Source: Bacillota bacterium (lineage in GTDB: Bacteria > Bacillota > Bacilli > Bacillales > Bacillaceae_J). Taken from it: 9,700 bases of DNA. A program made the position numbers and the translations under genes. Shown in pieces: positions 1 through 6,550 of the stretch. The notes beneath the pieces were generated by a model. The model was not told the origin of the DNA. It saw only the letters and a program-made list of their open reading frames with translations, and did not search any database. Location of the stretch: positions 1-9,700 of the forward strand of contig JAEWMK010000314.1 of NCBI GenBank assembly GCA_023457235.1, given 5' to 3'. How positions within the stretch are numbered: position 1 is the stretch's first letter; each line of letters begins with the position of its first letter.

Positions 1-849
1 ACCTATCCTGCTCCAGATTCCTTGCAAAACTATGACACTTTTAATGGAACCTCTCAATCCACCCCATTTGTCAGCGGGCTGGCTGCCATGCTATTTGCGA
101 TTTATCCAAATCTAACAAACCAGGGAGTCGTCCAGCTCATGCAAAGAGGAGCAAACATGATTAATTCCGATACAAAAGAATGGACCTCCTTTTTTGGGTA
201 TGGTTTATTAGATGCAACAAATGCGGTCAATCAAACATTTGGTTCTAGGATTCCAATATTGTCAGCAACAACTGGAGACACTGAAGTTGGGGAATTAGCA
301 ATGAACTCTGCCAATACCGCTCAAGGGTTATCTACGACGTCTGAATTCAATACGACCAATCTCATGGAGTCTGAAGCTATAGCTACTGAAACAACTGAAA
401 ATACCTCAGGAAAGAAAAAGAAGAAATCCAGCAAAAAGAAGAAGCCATCTAAAAAGAAGAAAAGGCCGCCTGAAAGAACTCGGTTCGGTTGTTTTTATGG
501 TCAAGTTGTCAATCAAGAAGGACTGCCAATAGCGGGGGCTCGAGTAATTGCACGAACAGAACAAGGTAAGATTGTTGCCCAATACTTTACGAAAACGAAT
601 ATCCTGATTGGAGAAGGTATTTCTCATCCTGACGAGGTATCTAACGGACAATCTAATCTACTAAGGCCACCCGTTGAGGACTGTTTCGGGTCGGATGGAA
701 TGTTCCGTCTTATTAATCTTCCACCTGGAAACTACAATATTTATGTTCAACTGCCATCCCAGGTGCCTGGTTGTGAAGAACCTCTAATACATGTTAAAAA
801 GGCAACGATTGTGCCAGGGGCCGATGTCTATCTTCGTCTAGTAGTATAA
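1..849 (+). CDS. Subtilisin-family (S8) serine protease, 3' part, with Lys-rich linker and carboxypeptidase-regulatory-like domain
   Basis: The reading frame is open from the first base, so the N-terminal part, with any signal peptide, propeptide and the catalytic Asp and His, lies outside the window. Counting from codon 1, residues 15-24 read NGTSQSTPFV, the subtilase catalytic-serine motif (GTSxxxP), with the nucleophile at Ser18. The protease fold appears to end near residue 80 after a conserved-looking helix (YGLLDATNAVN). A Ser/Thr-rich spacer (about 85-137) follows, then a strongly basic tract of mostly Lys with a few Ser/Pro (138-156). The last part (about 163-282) resembles a CarboxypepD_reg / prealbumin-like beta-sandwich: GQVVNQEGLPIAGARV early on, then a DGMFRLINLPPGNY motif. 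It carries three cysteines (164, 228, 258). No LPXTG sorting motif is present. Secretion and protein degradation are inferred from the family; the substrate is unknown. It is convergent with rlmH. Confidence 0.85.
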   Translation, partial: TYPAPDSLQNYDTFNGTSQSTPFVSGLAAMLFAIYPNLTNQGVVQLMQRGANMINSDTKEWTSFFGYGLLDATNAVNQTFGSRIPILSATTGDTEVGELAMNSANTAQGLSTTSEFNTTNLMESEAIATETTENTSGKKKKKSSKKKKPSKKKKRPPERTRFGCFYGQVVNQEGLPIAGARVIARTEQGKIVAQYFTKTNILIGEGISHPDEVSNGQSNLLRPPVEDCFGSDGMFRLINLPPGNYNIYVQLPSQVPGCEEPLIHVKKATIVPGADVYLRLVV

Positions 850-1080
850 GATTGTGCACCTTTAACCTTTAGGTCCACTTAAAACAATAAGTAAAGAAAT
901 AACATAAATAACATAAAACTGCATCAATTTATGGTATGGCTCACCGTTATAAATCAAATTGAGGTTCTTCTGGATTTTGAATATCAATAATGCGAAATGC
1001 ACATATCGGAAAACAAAACCCTCCTCACACCTCTCTTAAATAAGAAGGCATGTCCTTAATTGAGTTACCAGAGAAACAGG

Positions 1081-1276
1081 AAACTAAAATAAGCGGAGAT
1101 TTTTCGGTTATAATGTAGAATTGAGCTTATTTCGGGAGGTATAAGGGAAGGTTTTCCGATTATGCAAATCAAAATCCTCCATTTTCACGTTTTTTGAGTC
1201 AATAGACGGAATCTCTCCGTCTATTTTGGCTATTTTCAATGCGATTTACTAATTAAGCGAAATTTGTCCGGCTATT
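1081..1276. repeat. Putative multi-hairpin intergenic repeat element
   Basis: At least three, perhaps four, palindromic units of similar design follow one another: 1088-1112 (AATAAGCGGA then TTCGGTTAT, imperfect), 1141-1163 (ATAAGGGA then TCCGATTAT, imperfect, enclosed by GGAGG at 1135-1139 and CCTCC at 1176-1180), 1201-1225 (perfect 10-bp arms) and 1251-1276 (AATTAAGCGA then TCCGGCTATT, weak). All resemble AATA-N-CGGA / TCCG-N-TATT, as if one palindrome had been reused with decay. There is no open reading frame, so the element cannot move itself. My recollection is that elements of this look recur between genes in Bacillus-type genomes, but only a genome search can show copy number. Confidence 0.45.
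1201..1227 (+). terminator. Perfect 10-bp hairpin, possible terminator of the protease gene
   Basis: AATAGACGGA (1201-1210) and its exact reverse complement TCCGTCTATT (1216-1225) are separated by a 5-base loop and followed by two further T residues before GG, giving a TTTT run on the plus strand. It sits 350 bases past the protease stop codon, which is far for a dedicated terminator. It may be part of the repeat element around it that also stops plus-strand transcripts. On the minus strand no T-run follows. Confidence 0.4.
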
Positions 1277-1418
1277 CATCAGATTGGGAGTTCAACCTAA
1301 TCCCCCAATCGATAAGAGTGGACCCTCATGATCCCCCATGCGGGAATCAGCATCTTTTTCCCGACTAGTTGAGAAAGTACCGTTTTTACCGTGTTGTCAC
1401 TTGGCTAAAAAACCTCAC

Positions 1419-1898
1419 TTACTTGTGATACGGTTGCCCCCTATTAATCCTAAAAGCCCGATAAATCTGCTCCACCAACACCAGCCGCATCAATTGGTGA
1501 GGAAAGGTCATTTTCGAAAATGACAGTGCGTAGTCGGCCCGCTTTTCGACCGCCTTGCTTAATCCTAATGAGCCGCCGATGACAAATGCAATTTTGCTTT
1601 TACCATAGGTAGCCAGTTGGTCAATTTCCCTTGCTAACTCTTCAGAGGAGAGCATTTTTCCTTGGATTGCTAAAATAATGACATACGTATCATCGGAAAT
1701 TTTCGCAAGGATGCGTTCTCCTTCTTTGTCCTTCACCTGTTCCATTTCAACTTCACTTAAGTTTTCCGGTGCTTTTTCATCCGCTACTTCGATGACTTCT
1801 ACTTTTGCATAAGATCCTAATCTTTTTAAATATTCATCGATCCCCTGCTTCAAATATTTCTCTTTTAGTTTGCCAACACTGAAAATTGAGATATTCAC
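1419..1898 (-). CDS. rlmH: 23S rRNA (pseudouridine1915-N3)-methyltransferase RlmH
   Basis: RlmH (B. subtilis YydA) is a small SPOUT-class methyltransferase that uses S-adenosylmethionine to methylate N3 of pseudouridine 1915 in helix 69 of 23S rRNA, acting on assembled 70S ribosomes. The 159-residue length is the standard family length. Visible family features are the N-terminus MNISIFSVGKLKEKYLKQGI, the glycine-rich cofactor loop around residues 107-113 (IGGSLGL) that belongs to the trefoil knot, and the conserved tail FPHQLMRLVLVEQIYRAFR ending in YHK. The start is GTG at 1896-1898, preceded by AGGGGG six bases upstream; a nearby ATG triplet is out of frame. It lies 83 bases downstream of the CxxH/CxxC gene on the same strand, with DnaA boxes just upstream of its ribosome binding site. 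Confidence 0.97.
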   Translation of the reverse strand: MNISIFSVGKLKEKYLKQGIDEYLKRLGSYAKVEVIEVADEKAPENLSEVEMEQVKDKEGERILAKISDDTYVIILAIQGKMLSSEELAREIDQLATYGKSKIAFVIGGSLGLSKAVEKRADYALSFSKMTFPHQLMRLVLVEQIYRAFRINRGQPYHK

Positions 1899-1922
1899 AT
1901 TTGTCCCCCTGCTATAAACAAG

Positions 1923-2274
1923 TTATCCACAAAAATTATCCACATATCCACAAAGTCATATCTGCATCTTGTGGACGAATATTAGTTCGACACAACATAT
2001 ACTGCGGTATTTTGACAATATTCACAGGTTGTTGATAAGTCATTTCCTTCAATCTTCTCTATAGTAGGCGCTACCTCATATTCATCAACTATTATATCTA
2101 ACGCTAATTCAACGTGTTCTTCACAGCATTTAATCATCCTTGTTCACCCTCTATCCACAAATTTTACTATCAAAACCACTATCAATTATTTTACATGATT
2201 AGACATAATCCACAATCCTATTCCATCAAAAAAAGGAGATCAATTTATCCACATTGGTAATAACTTGTGGATTA
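1923..2274. promoter_or_regulatory. Cluster of DnaA boxes
   Basis: Perfect copies of TTATCCACA occur at 1923-1931, 1936-1944 and 2245-2253 on the plus strand. One-mismatch copies occur at 1944-1952, 2151-2159 and 2206-2214 (plus) and at 2030-2038 and 2266-2274 (minus); 1970-1978 (minus) has two mismatches. By uniform base composition a perfect 9-mer is expected about 0.003 times on both strands of such a stretch, so three is far above chance. The cluster surrounds and partly overlaps the 51-residue CxxH/CxxC gene. DnaA is the replication initiator and also a transcription regulator. From memory, B. subtilis has a DnaA-binding cluster near yydA (rlmH) that helps restrain initiation; the same role here is inferred. 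Confidence 0.75.
1982..2137 (-). CDS. Small CxxH/CxxC protein
   Basis: This 51-residue reading frame begins MIKCCEEHVELALDIIVDEY and ends in CEYCQNTAVYVVSN. It has the two paired metal-ligand motifs CxxH (Cys5, His8) and CxxC (Cys38, Cys41), which suggests a single structural zinc site holding a tiny domain together. It matches the CxxH/CxxC protein family that I know from Bacillaceae next to rlmH; the B. subtilis member may be YyzF, but I am not sure of that name. The start ATG (2135-2137) is preceded by AGGGTG with a 7-base spacing. It is the first gene after the htrC terminator and lies 83 bases before rlmH on the same strand, so the two may be cotranscribed. No function is known to me. 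DnaA-like boxes lie on both sides. Confidence 0.85.
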   Translation of the reverse strand: MIKCCEEHVELALDIIVDEYEVAPTIEKIEGNDLSTTCEYCQNTAVYVVSN

Positions 2275-2290
2275 TTGATCCCCCTTTTTT
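2228..2290 (-). terminator. Long hairpin terminator ending the wal-htrC operon
   Basis: Read on the minus strand, AAAAAAGGGGGATCAAT plus AATCCACA pairs with TGTGGAT plus AATTGATCTCCTTTTTTT, a stem of over 20 pairs with small bulges and a loop of about 12 bases (2254-2265), ending in a run of seven T. It starts 22 bases beyond the htrC stop codon. The symmetrical A and T runs mean it could also work on the plus strand, although no plus-strand gene ends nearby. The upper stem is formed by one perfect and one near-perfect DnaA box in opposite orientation. Confidence 0.9.
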
Positions 2291-2312
2291 CTTTTATTGT
2301 TTCGTTTTTAAC

Positions 2313-3536
2313 TTAGTATGTCTCTTCCTGAGTTAATTTCATTGTAGTTGTGAATTTCTTTCCTTCGCGATAATAGGTTACTTCCATAGAATCGCCGATC
2401 TCTTTATCAATGTATAAATGTTTTCGCAACTCGAGTACATCGACGATTGGTTTACCATCCAGCTCTACAATCACGTCTAGCTCTTTTAAGCCAGCAATAG
2501 AAGCTGGAGAGTTTGGCATAATACTTACAAGGAAAACACCTTTATCAACATTTTTAGGCAACTTTAATGTTTCTTGCCAGTGGTAGCTAGGGATCTCATT
2601 TAATGATCTCAAGCCTACTCCCATAAATGGACGACGAACTTCCCCGAATTTCTCTAGGTCTTCTATTACTGGGATTGCGCTATCTATCGGTATCGCTAAG
2701 CCAATACCTTCAACGGCATTCTCGGCAATTTTCATCGAGTTAATTCCAATAACCTGTCCTTGTATATTAACTAGTGCTCCACCACTGTTACCAGGGTTGA
2801 TTGCTGCATCCGTTTGAAGAACTTCTGACTGCCAATCGGGTATTCCATCCTTATTAAAGTCTTGAGGAATTGTTCTTTCAACACCACTTATAATACCTTG
2901 GGTAACGGACCCGGAAAATTGTAGCCCAAGCGGGTTTCCTATTGCTAGCACAGGCTCTCCGACTACTAAGTTTTCTGATGTACCGACTTCAGCTACCGCC
3001 TTAACTGGACCAGCATCAATTTGGATAACAGCTAAATCCATTAATTCGTCACTGCCTAGCACTTTTGCTGGCACACGTTCTCCATTACTTAAGCTGACCT
3101 CAACAGTTGTCGCCCCTGCAATAACATGGTGATTCGTTACAATAAAGGCTTTGCCATTTTCCTTTTTGTAAATAACGCCTGATCCAGTCCCTGCCTCACT
3201 GGTGTCTTGCCAAAATCCAGTTTCCTGAATATTAATAACACCGACTACGGCATCTGATACTTTATGAACAGCATCCGTGACTGCAGATGAAACATTTACG
3301 TTTACGGTTTGGAATGTCCCAGGTAATCCACCCTGATTTGCGGCTTCAGATGCCTGCTCAGTCGTAGCCCCCTTCGGTATTAAGTTATAAGGGAGAACAT
3401 CATATTTCAATAAAGTTGGAATTGTAAAAATGATAATTAATGCCCCTAAAATTGCTCCAACCAGTGATGCTATAAAATATCCTCCCCGACTGCCTTTCTG
3501 TCTTCTGTTTTCATAATCCTCATTAATATATCCCAC
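2313..3536 (-). CDS. htrC: Membrane-anchored HtrA/DegP-type serine protease (HtrC, YyxA)
   Basis: This 407-residue protein belongs to the HtrA family of envelope quality-control proteases (S1C), which degrade misfolded exported proteins. A short basic cytoplasmic N-terminus leads to one membrane span (about 20-42), a Thr/Ala/Ser-rich linker, a trypsin-like domain (about 85-295) and one C-terminal PDZ domain (about 303-400). The catalytic triad is complete: His137 in TNHHVIAGA, Asp167 in MDLAVI and Ser251 in GNSGG. The start is GTG at 3534-3536; an in-frame TAA lies immediately upstream, so no earlier start is possible. AAAGGA is 13 bases away, longer than usual. It is the last gene of the wal operon, as in B. 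subtilis, 99 bases after walJ and just before a strong terminator. The symbol rests on this position; the sequence alone supports HtrA family. Confidence 0.93.
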   Translation of the reverse strand: MGYINEDYENRRQKGSRGGYFIASLVGAILGALIIIFTIPTLLKYDVLPYNLIPKGATTEQASEAANQGGLPGTFQTVNVNVSSAVTDAVHKVSDAVVGVINIQETGFWQDTSEAGTGSGVIYKKENGKAFIVTNHHVIAGATTVEVSLSNGERVPAKVLGSDELMDLAVIQIDAGPVKAVAEVGTSENLVVGEPVLAIGNPLGLQFSGSVTQGIISGVERTIPQDFNKDGIPDWQSEVLQTDAAINPGNSGGALVNIQGQVIGINSMKIAENAVEGIGLAIPIDSAIPVIEDLEKFGEVRRPFMGVGLRSLNEIPSYHWQETLKLPKNVDKGVFLVSIMPNSPASIAGLKELDVIVELDGKPIVDVLELRKHLYIDKEIGDSMEVTYYREGKKFTTTMKLTQEETY

Positions 3537-3635
3537 TTAGATTCACCAATCCTTTCGCTGATGAATGATATTTCTAGGATGTGCGATCTAGGCTGTTACT
3601 ACTCCTATTTTTCACATGCGCTTCCGCTTTTCTAC

Positions 3636-4430
3636 CTAAACAACCGCCAGTTTTGTGGGGACTTTTGGATCTGTATCGTACAGCTTGAAGTCTTCACCGA
3701 CAGCAAATCCCTTTTCCTGCAATGTCTGTGCAACAGACATTCTTGCCAAATCTTTAATGTTATTATCTTTACTTAAATGTGCCAAATAAATACGCTTTGT
3801 TTTATCACCGATGCAATCTGCTAAGGCAAGGCCGGCATCTTCGTTGCAAACATGGCCGACGTCACTTAGGATGCGGCGTTTTACATTCCAAGGATAGGGT
3901 CCCATTCTTAACATTTCAACATCATGATTGGCTTCAAAAATAAAAACATCTGAATTGCGAATTGTCCCTTTTATTCGATCGCTTACATATCCTAGATCTG
4001 TTACTAAAGTTACCTTTTTCCCTCCACTATGGAAGCAGTAAAACATGGGCTCTGCTGCATCATGGGATACGCCAAATGACTCCACATCAATATCAGCAAA
4101 TGTTTTAACAGACCCAACATCGAAGATGAATTTTTGCTCTGTTGGGATGGCGCCGATTAATCCCTCCATCGCTTTCCATGTTTTCTCATTCGCATAGATC
4201 GGCAATTTATACCTTCTGGCTAATATACCCAACCCTTTAATATGGTCGCTATGCTCATGAGTAACTAATAATCCATCCAACTCTTTTGGGTCAAGGTTAA
4301 CAGTATCCATTAGCTGCTCCATTTGTTTCCCGCTAAAGCCTGCATCTACAAGCAATTTTGCTTTATCTGTTCCTATATAAAAGGCGTTTCCTGTACTGCC
4401 GCTGGCGAGTACACTAAAATGCAAACTCAT
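3636..4430 (-). CDS. walJ: WalJ (YycJ), metallo-beta-lactamase-fold hydrolase
   Basis: From the ATG at 4428-4430 this is a 264-residue protein, the length of B. subtilis YycJ. A TTG nine bases upstream is in frame, but it sits directly against the GGAG at 4440-4443, whereas that GGAG is nine bases from the ATG, so I chose the ATG. The metallo-beta-lactamase fold is shown by the THEHSDH signature (His58, His60, Asp62, His63), the later His123 (GVSHDA), Asp145 (VTDLG) and His218 (LAHLS), all expected metal ligands. Members of this family are predicted exonucleases or phosphodiesterases, and WalJ has been linked to coordinating DNA replication and cell division; the exact substrate is not evident here. 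There is no signal peptide, so it is cytoplasmic. Its start overlaps the end of walI by 17 bases, which suggests translational coupling. Confidence 0.95.
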   Translation of the reverse strand: MSLHFSVLASGSTGNAFYIGTDKAKLLVDAGFSGKQMEQLMDTVNLDPKELDGLLVTHEHSDHIKGLGILARRYKLPIYANEKTWKAMEGLIGAIPTEQKFIFDVGSVKTFADIDVESFGVSHDAAEPMFYCFHSGGKKVTLVTDLGYVSDRIKGTIRNSDVFIFEANHDVEMLRMGPYPWNVKRRILSDVGHVCNEDAGLALADCIGDKTKRIYLAHLSKDNNIKDLARMSVAQTLQEKGFAVGEDFKLYDTDPKVPTKLAVV

Positions 4431-5229
4431 TTTCTCCAACTCCAGTTTGAATTAATTCAAGTACTTGTCCGTCGATGGCATTGACAAAAAAGTCTTCTTT
4501 ATTGTCCACAACGATATGCCAGGTCGGAACGAATATTTGAACATCACCTGATAATGGAACATTTTTGTAGTATCCTAATTCTACCTTGGTTATATGTCCA
4601 CCAGATGTCAAATAATCGTTATGGTATAAATTTTCAATTGCTTTAAGAGGAGGTAAAATTTCTTGATTGGACCCCTCCTCTTTAATTTCCTTTATATTCG
4701 TCAACATCGTTTGCTCATAGCTGATAATTTCATTGTCTTCATTTAACTGAATCGAAAGCATCGCGTTCTCATTGAAATATAAAGGTCTGCCCCGGTAGGT
4801 TTGGAAAAAGATCAGCTTATTGATTTTTTTATTCCAACCCCAATACTTATAAGAATGGCCTGAAATCACATGTTCTTTTAGAAAGCCTTGCAAAAATGGT
4901 TCGATATCTGTATTTGGAAGCGGAACAGGTTGAGTCAGCTTTGATACAATCCATTCCTGAGTTAATAAAGAAATTTTTTGATCTGTCAGTTTTAACAAAT
5001 CAGGTGAAATAAATCTTTTTCTTTTACCGGTAATATAAGACTCCCGTTCGATTTCTTCCGGAAGATCTATATATGTGATCTCATCCGCTTCCAATTGTTC
5101 TTCAATCGTCGACTCTGTAATATATTCAAGTTCAGCAGTCGTTCTTTTCTCAATAATTTGAAATACTAAAAACAAATCAAGGACAAGAAAAATTAGAATA
5201 AAAATAGTCTTCGTTTTACTCCAATCCAA
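4414..5229 (-). CDS. walI: WalI (YycI), membrane-anchored regulator of WalK
   Basis: WalI works with WalH at the outer face of the membrane to adjust the activity of the kinase WalK. The 271-residue product starts MDWSKTKTIFIL, as in the B. subtilis protein, using TTG at 5227-5229. The open frame extends 21 codons further upstream, but that part overlaps the walH coding end, while a near-perfect AAGGAGGAG (5236-5244) lies six bases before the TTG. One membrane span occupies residues 8-26, followed by the YycI extracytoplasmic region with a charged stretch and a beta-rich domain. The start overlaps the walH stop by 14 bases and the end overlaps walJ. Sequence drift from B. subtilis is larger than for WalR, which is usual for this protein. 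Confidence 0.93.
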   Translation of the reverse strand: MDWSKTKTIFILIFLVLDLFLVFQIIEKRTTAELEYITESTIEEQLEADEITYIDLPEEIERESYITGKRKRFISPDLLKLTDQKISLLTQEWIVSKLTQPVPLPNTDIEPFLQGFLKEHVISGHSYKYWGWNKKINKLIFFQTYRGRPLYFNENAMLSIQLNEDNEIISYEQTMLTNIKEIKEEGSNQEILPPLKAIENLYHNDYLTSGGHITKVELGYYKNVPLSGDVQIFVPTWHIVVDNKEDFFVNAIDGQVLELIQTGVGENEFAF

Positions 5230-6550
5230 GCTTTTCTCCTCCTTGACTAATAGACGTACTAGGGATATAAATTTCTTCCCACTTTCCGTCATATTTTATA
5301 TACCACTTCGGTTTAACCGTAGCGACAGCTGTGTTCACTTTTTCTTTTGAAAAATCATAGCCTACTAGCGCAGCCTCTAATGAACTCAATGTAAAGTTTG
5401 GCTTTACTTGCGTTAAATAACTAAGAAGCTCTCTACCAGATGGTAAGATTACTCGTTTTTGCTCACTATCTATACTAAATCGCAAATTAGTCAAAGATCG
5501 AACATATTCATAAACTTCATTATCACGCCATGACTCATAGATCATTGTTTCACCCGTGTCATTAAAGACAGGATAGCCGTTTACCATTAATTGAAAATTT
5601 ACTGTATGGTCCCCCCTGCTCCAATCCATGAGTGCAAATGAATCGGTCCAGCCCGAATGATCATTAATAAACTCGATCGATTTTAAAATCATCTCTTCAG
5701 GTTCCAGCTCGTACACTTCCTGATTAGCAGGATTTACAAATCTCATCATATCTTGATTTTGTGAAATTTCTAATGCTCTTGTTCCATCGGTAAAGGATTC
5801 CTCGCCATTATTTAAACGATATTGTTTAAGAGTATTAGGATCATTAAACAACGCATTTTTAAAATCAGAGGATGAAATATTTTGAGTTGAAAAAGTAAGC
5901 TGCTTTATCGCAATTCTCTGTTCCGGTAAATATAGAGTATGTCCTTGGTTGCCGCTGACTGTAAAATAGGTTGAATTCTTATAATTGCTCAGTAGCAGTA
6001 ACTCATTAATAGCGCCCGCCTCGTTTTGTTCGACCTTCAATTTGATCGCCTGGTCTGCTGCATATGAGATCAAGTAAAGAGTAGGATCTTTTGAAAAGCT
6101 GACGATAATACGATCGAAATAAGTAATATCCCACTCCTGTCTTATCGGCCCCATAATATAATTAGAAATATTGATCGGTAAGTTAACCGGAAATATCATT
6201 TCTAAGCTGCTTTCTTTCGACAAAATGGATTCCAATTGTTCCGGCGATGAAAAAGAGATATGTTCATATTCCAATGAATTAAGGTCCATCACCATTTTAT
6301 AAAGTTCATCTGTAAACATGGAATCAGTAACCCCATAATGCAGTCCATCCTGGTGATAAATAAATTGCGTTGGTTTGATTACTTCATTGAACTGCCGCTT
6401 CTCGCCGATTGCAACCATTTGGAGATTATTTGTCTTTTGACGAAAATCATATTGGGGCTGAAATGTCCACAATCCCCATGTCAAAGCCAAACTTAATAAA
6501 ACGAGTAAGGCAAGAATTATTGATTTTATTTTTTCAATCCTTATTTTCAT
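5216..6550 (-). CDS. walH: WalH (YycH), membrane-anchored regulator of WalK
   Basis: WalH and WalI form a membrane complex with WalK; in B. subtilis they restrain the kinase, whereas in Staphylococcus aureus they support it. The 444-residue product has a short basic N-terminus, one membrane span at about 10-30 and a large extracytoplasmic region that is the YycH domain, close to the usual length of about 450. I chose ATG at 6548-6550 over the in-frame TTG six bases upstream, because AAGGGAGGAGG (6558-6568) lies seven bases from the ATG but almost touches the TTG. The start shares an ATGA overlap with the walK stop codon, a strong sign of translational coupling. The C-terminus overlaps walI. 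Confidence 0.94.
   Translation of the reverse strand: MKIRIEKIKSIILALLVLLSLALTWGLWTFQPQYDFRQKTNNLQMVAIGEKRQFNEVIKPTQFIYHQDGLHYGVTDSMFTDELYKMVMDLNSLEYEHISFSSPEQLESILSKESSLEMIFPVNLPINISNYIMGPIRQEWDITYFDRIIVSFSKDPTLYLISYAADQAIKLKVEQNEAGAINELLLLSNYKNSTYFTVSGNQGHTLYLPEQRIAIKQLTFSTQNISSSDFKNALFNDPNTLKQYRLNNGEESFTDGTRALEISQNQDMMRFVNPANQEVYELEPEEMILKSIEFINDHSGWTDSFALMDWSRGDHTVNFQLMVNGYPVFNDTGETMIYESWRDNEVYEYVRSLTNLRFSIDSEQKRVILPSGRELLSYLTQVKPNFTLSSLEAALVGYDFSKEKVNTAVATVKPKWYIKYDGKWEEIYIPSTSISQGGEKLGLE
5236..5244 (-). promoter_or_regulatory. Ribosome binding site deciding the walI TTG start
   Basis: On the minus strand this reads AAGGAGGAG, six bases before the TTG that starts MDWSKTK. It lies inside the 3' end of walH. 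It decides the start because the longer in-frame extension upstream has no comparable site and homologues begin at MDWS. Confidence 0.8.

Larger units (their letters stand above)
850..1418. other. Gene-free region between convergent protease and rlmH genes
   Basis: I find no convincing coding region on either strand over these roughly 570 bases. The left part (850-1080) is AT-rich with no clear signal; a short imperfect hairpin (854-860 with 872-878) lies just after the protease stop but has no good U-tract. The middle part (about 1081-1276) holds a series of related hairpins listed separately. The right part has two further modest inverted repeats (1282-1288 with 1304-1310, and 1341-1346 with 1358-1363), neither followed by a T-run on the rlmH strand. 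Transcription presumably ends here from both sides, but only the 1201-1227 hairpin resembles a terminator. Confidence 0.6.

Noticed and set aside
406..651. Minus-strand open frame of 81 codons inside the protease gene
   Set aside because: It is the mirror of the lysine-rich linker: AAG/AAA codons read backwards as Leu and Phe give a false hydrophobic C-terminus.
854..878. Short inverted repeat (GTGCACC / GGTCCAC) after the protease stop
   Set aside because: The arms contain a mismatch and no T-run follows, so it is too weak to call a terminator.
1341..1363. Six-base inverted repeat CGGGAA / TTCCCG downstream of rlmH
   Set aside because: It could stop rlmH transcripts, but on the minus strand it is followed by CATGGGGG rather than T residues, so I did not call it a terminator.
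1338..1523. Plus-strand open frame of 61 codons crossing the rlmH 3' end
   Set aside because: More than half is antisense to conserved rlmH sequence, the rest is low-complexity intergenic DNA, and no plausible start region is seen.
2170..2225. Possible promoter for the CxxH/CxxC gene (TAAAAT with an upstream TTGTGG overlapping a DnaA-like box)
   Set aside because: The -35 match is poor and several alternative AT-rich -10 candidates exist, so no promoter can be supported by eye.
1923..2274. Idea that the DnaA-box cluster is the chromosomal origin itself
   Set aside because: There is no dnaA, dnaN, rpmH or AT-rich unwinding region with DnaA-trio pattern that I can recognise, and the surrounding genes are the wal locus, which lies some distance from oriC in related genomes.
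3561..3776. Plus-strand open frame of 71 codons over the end of walJ
   Set aside because: It is antisense to walJ for most of its length and has no ribosome binding site; the strong case for walJ explains this region.
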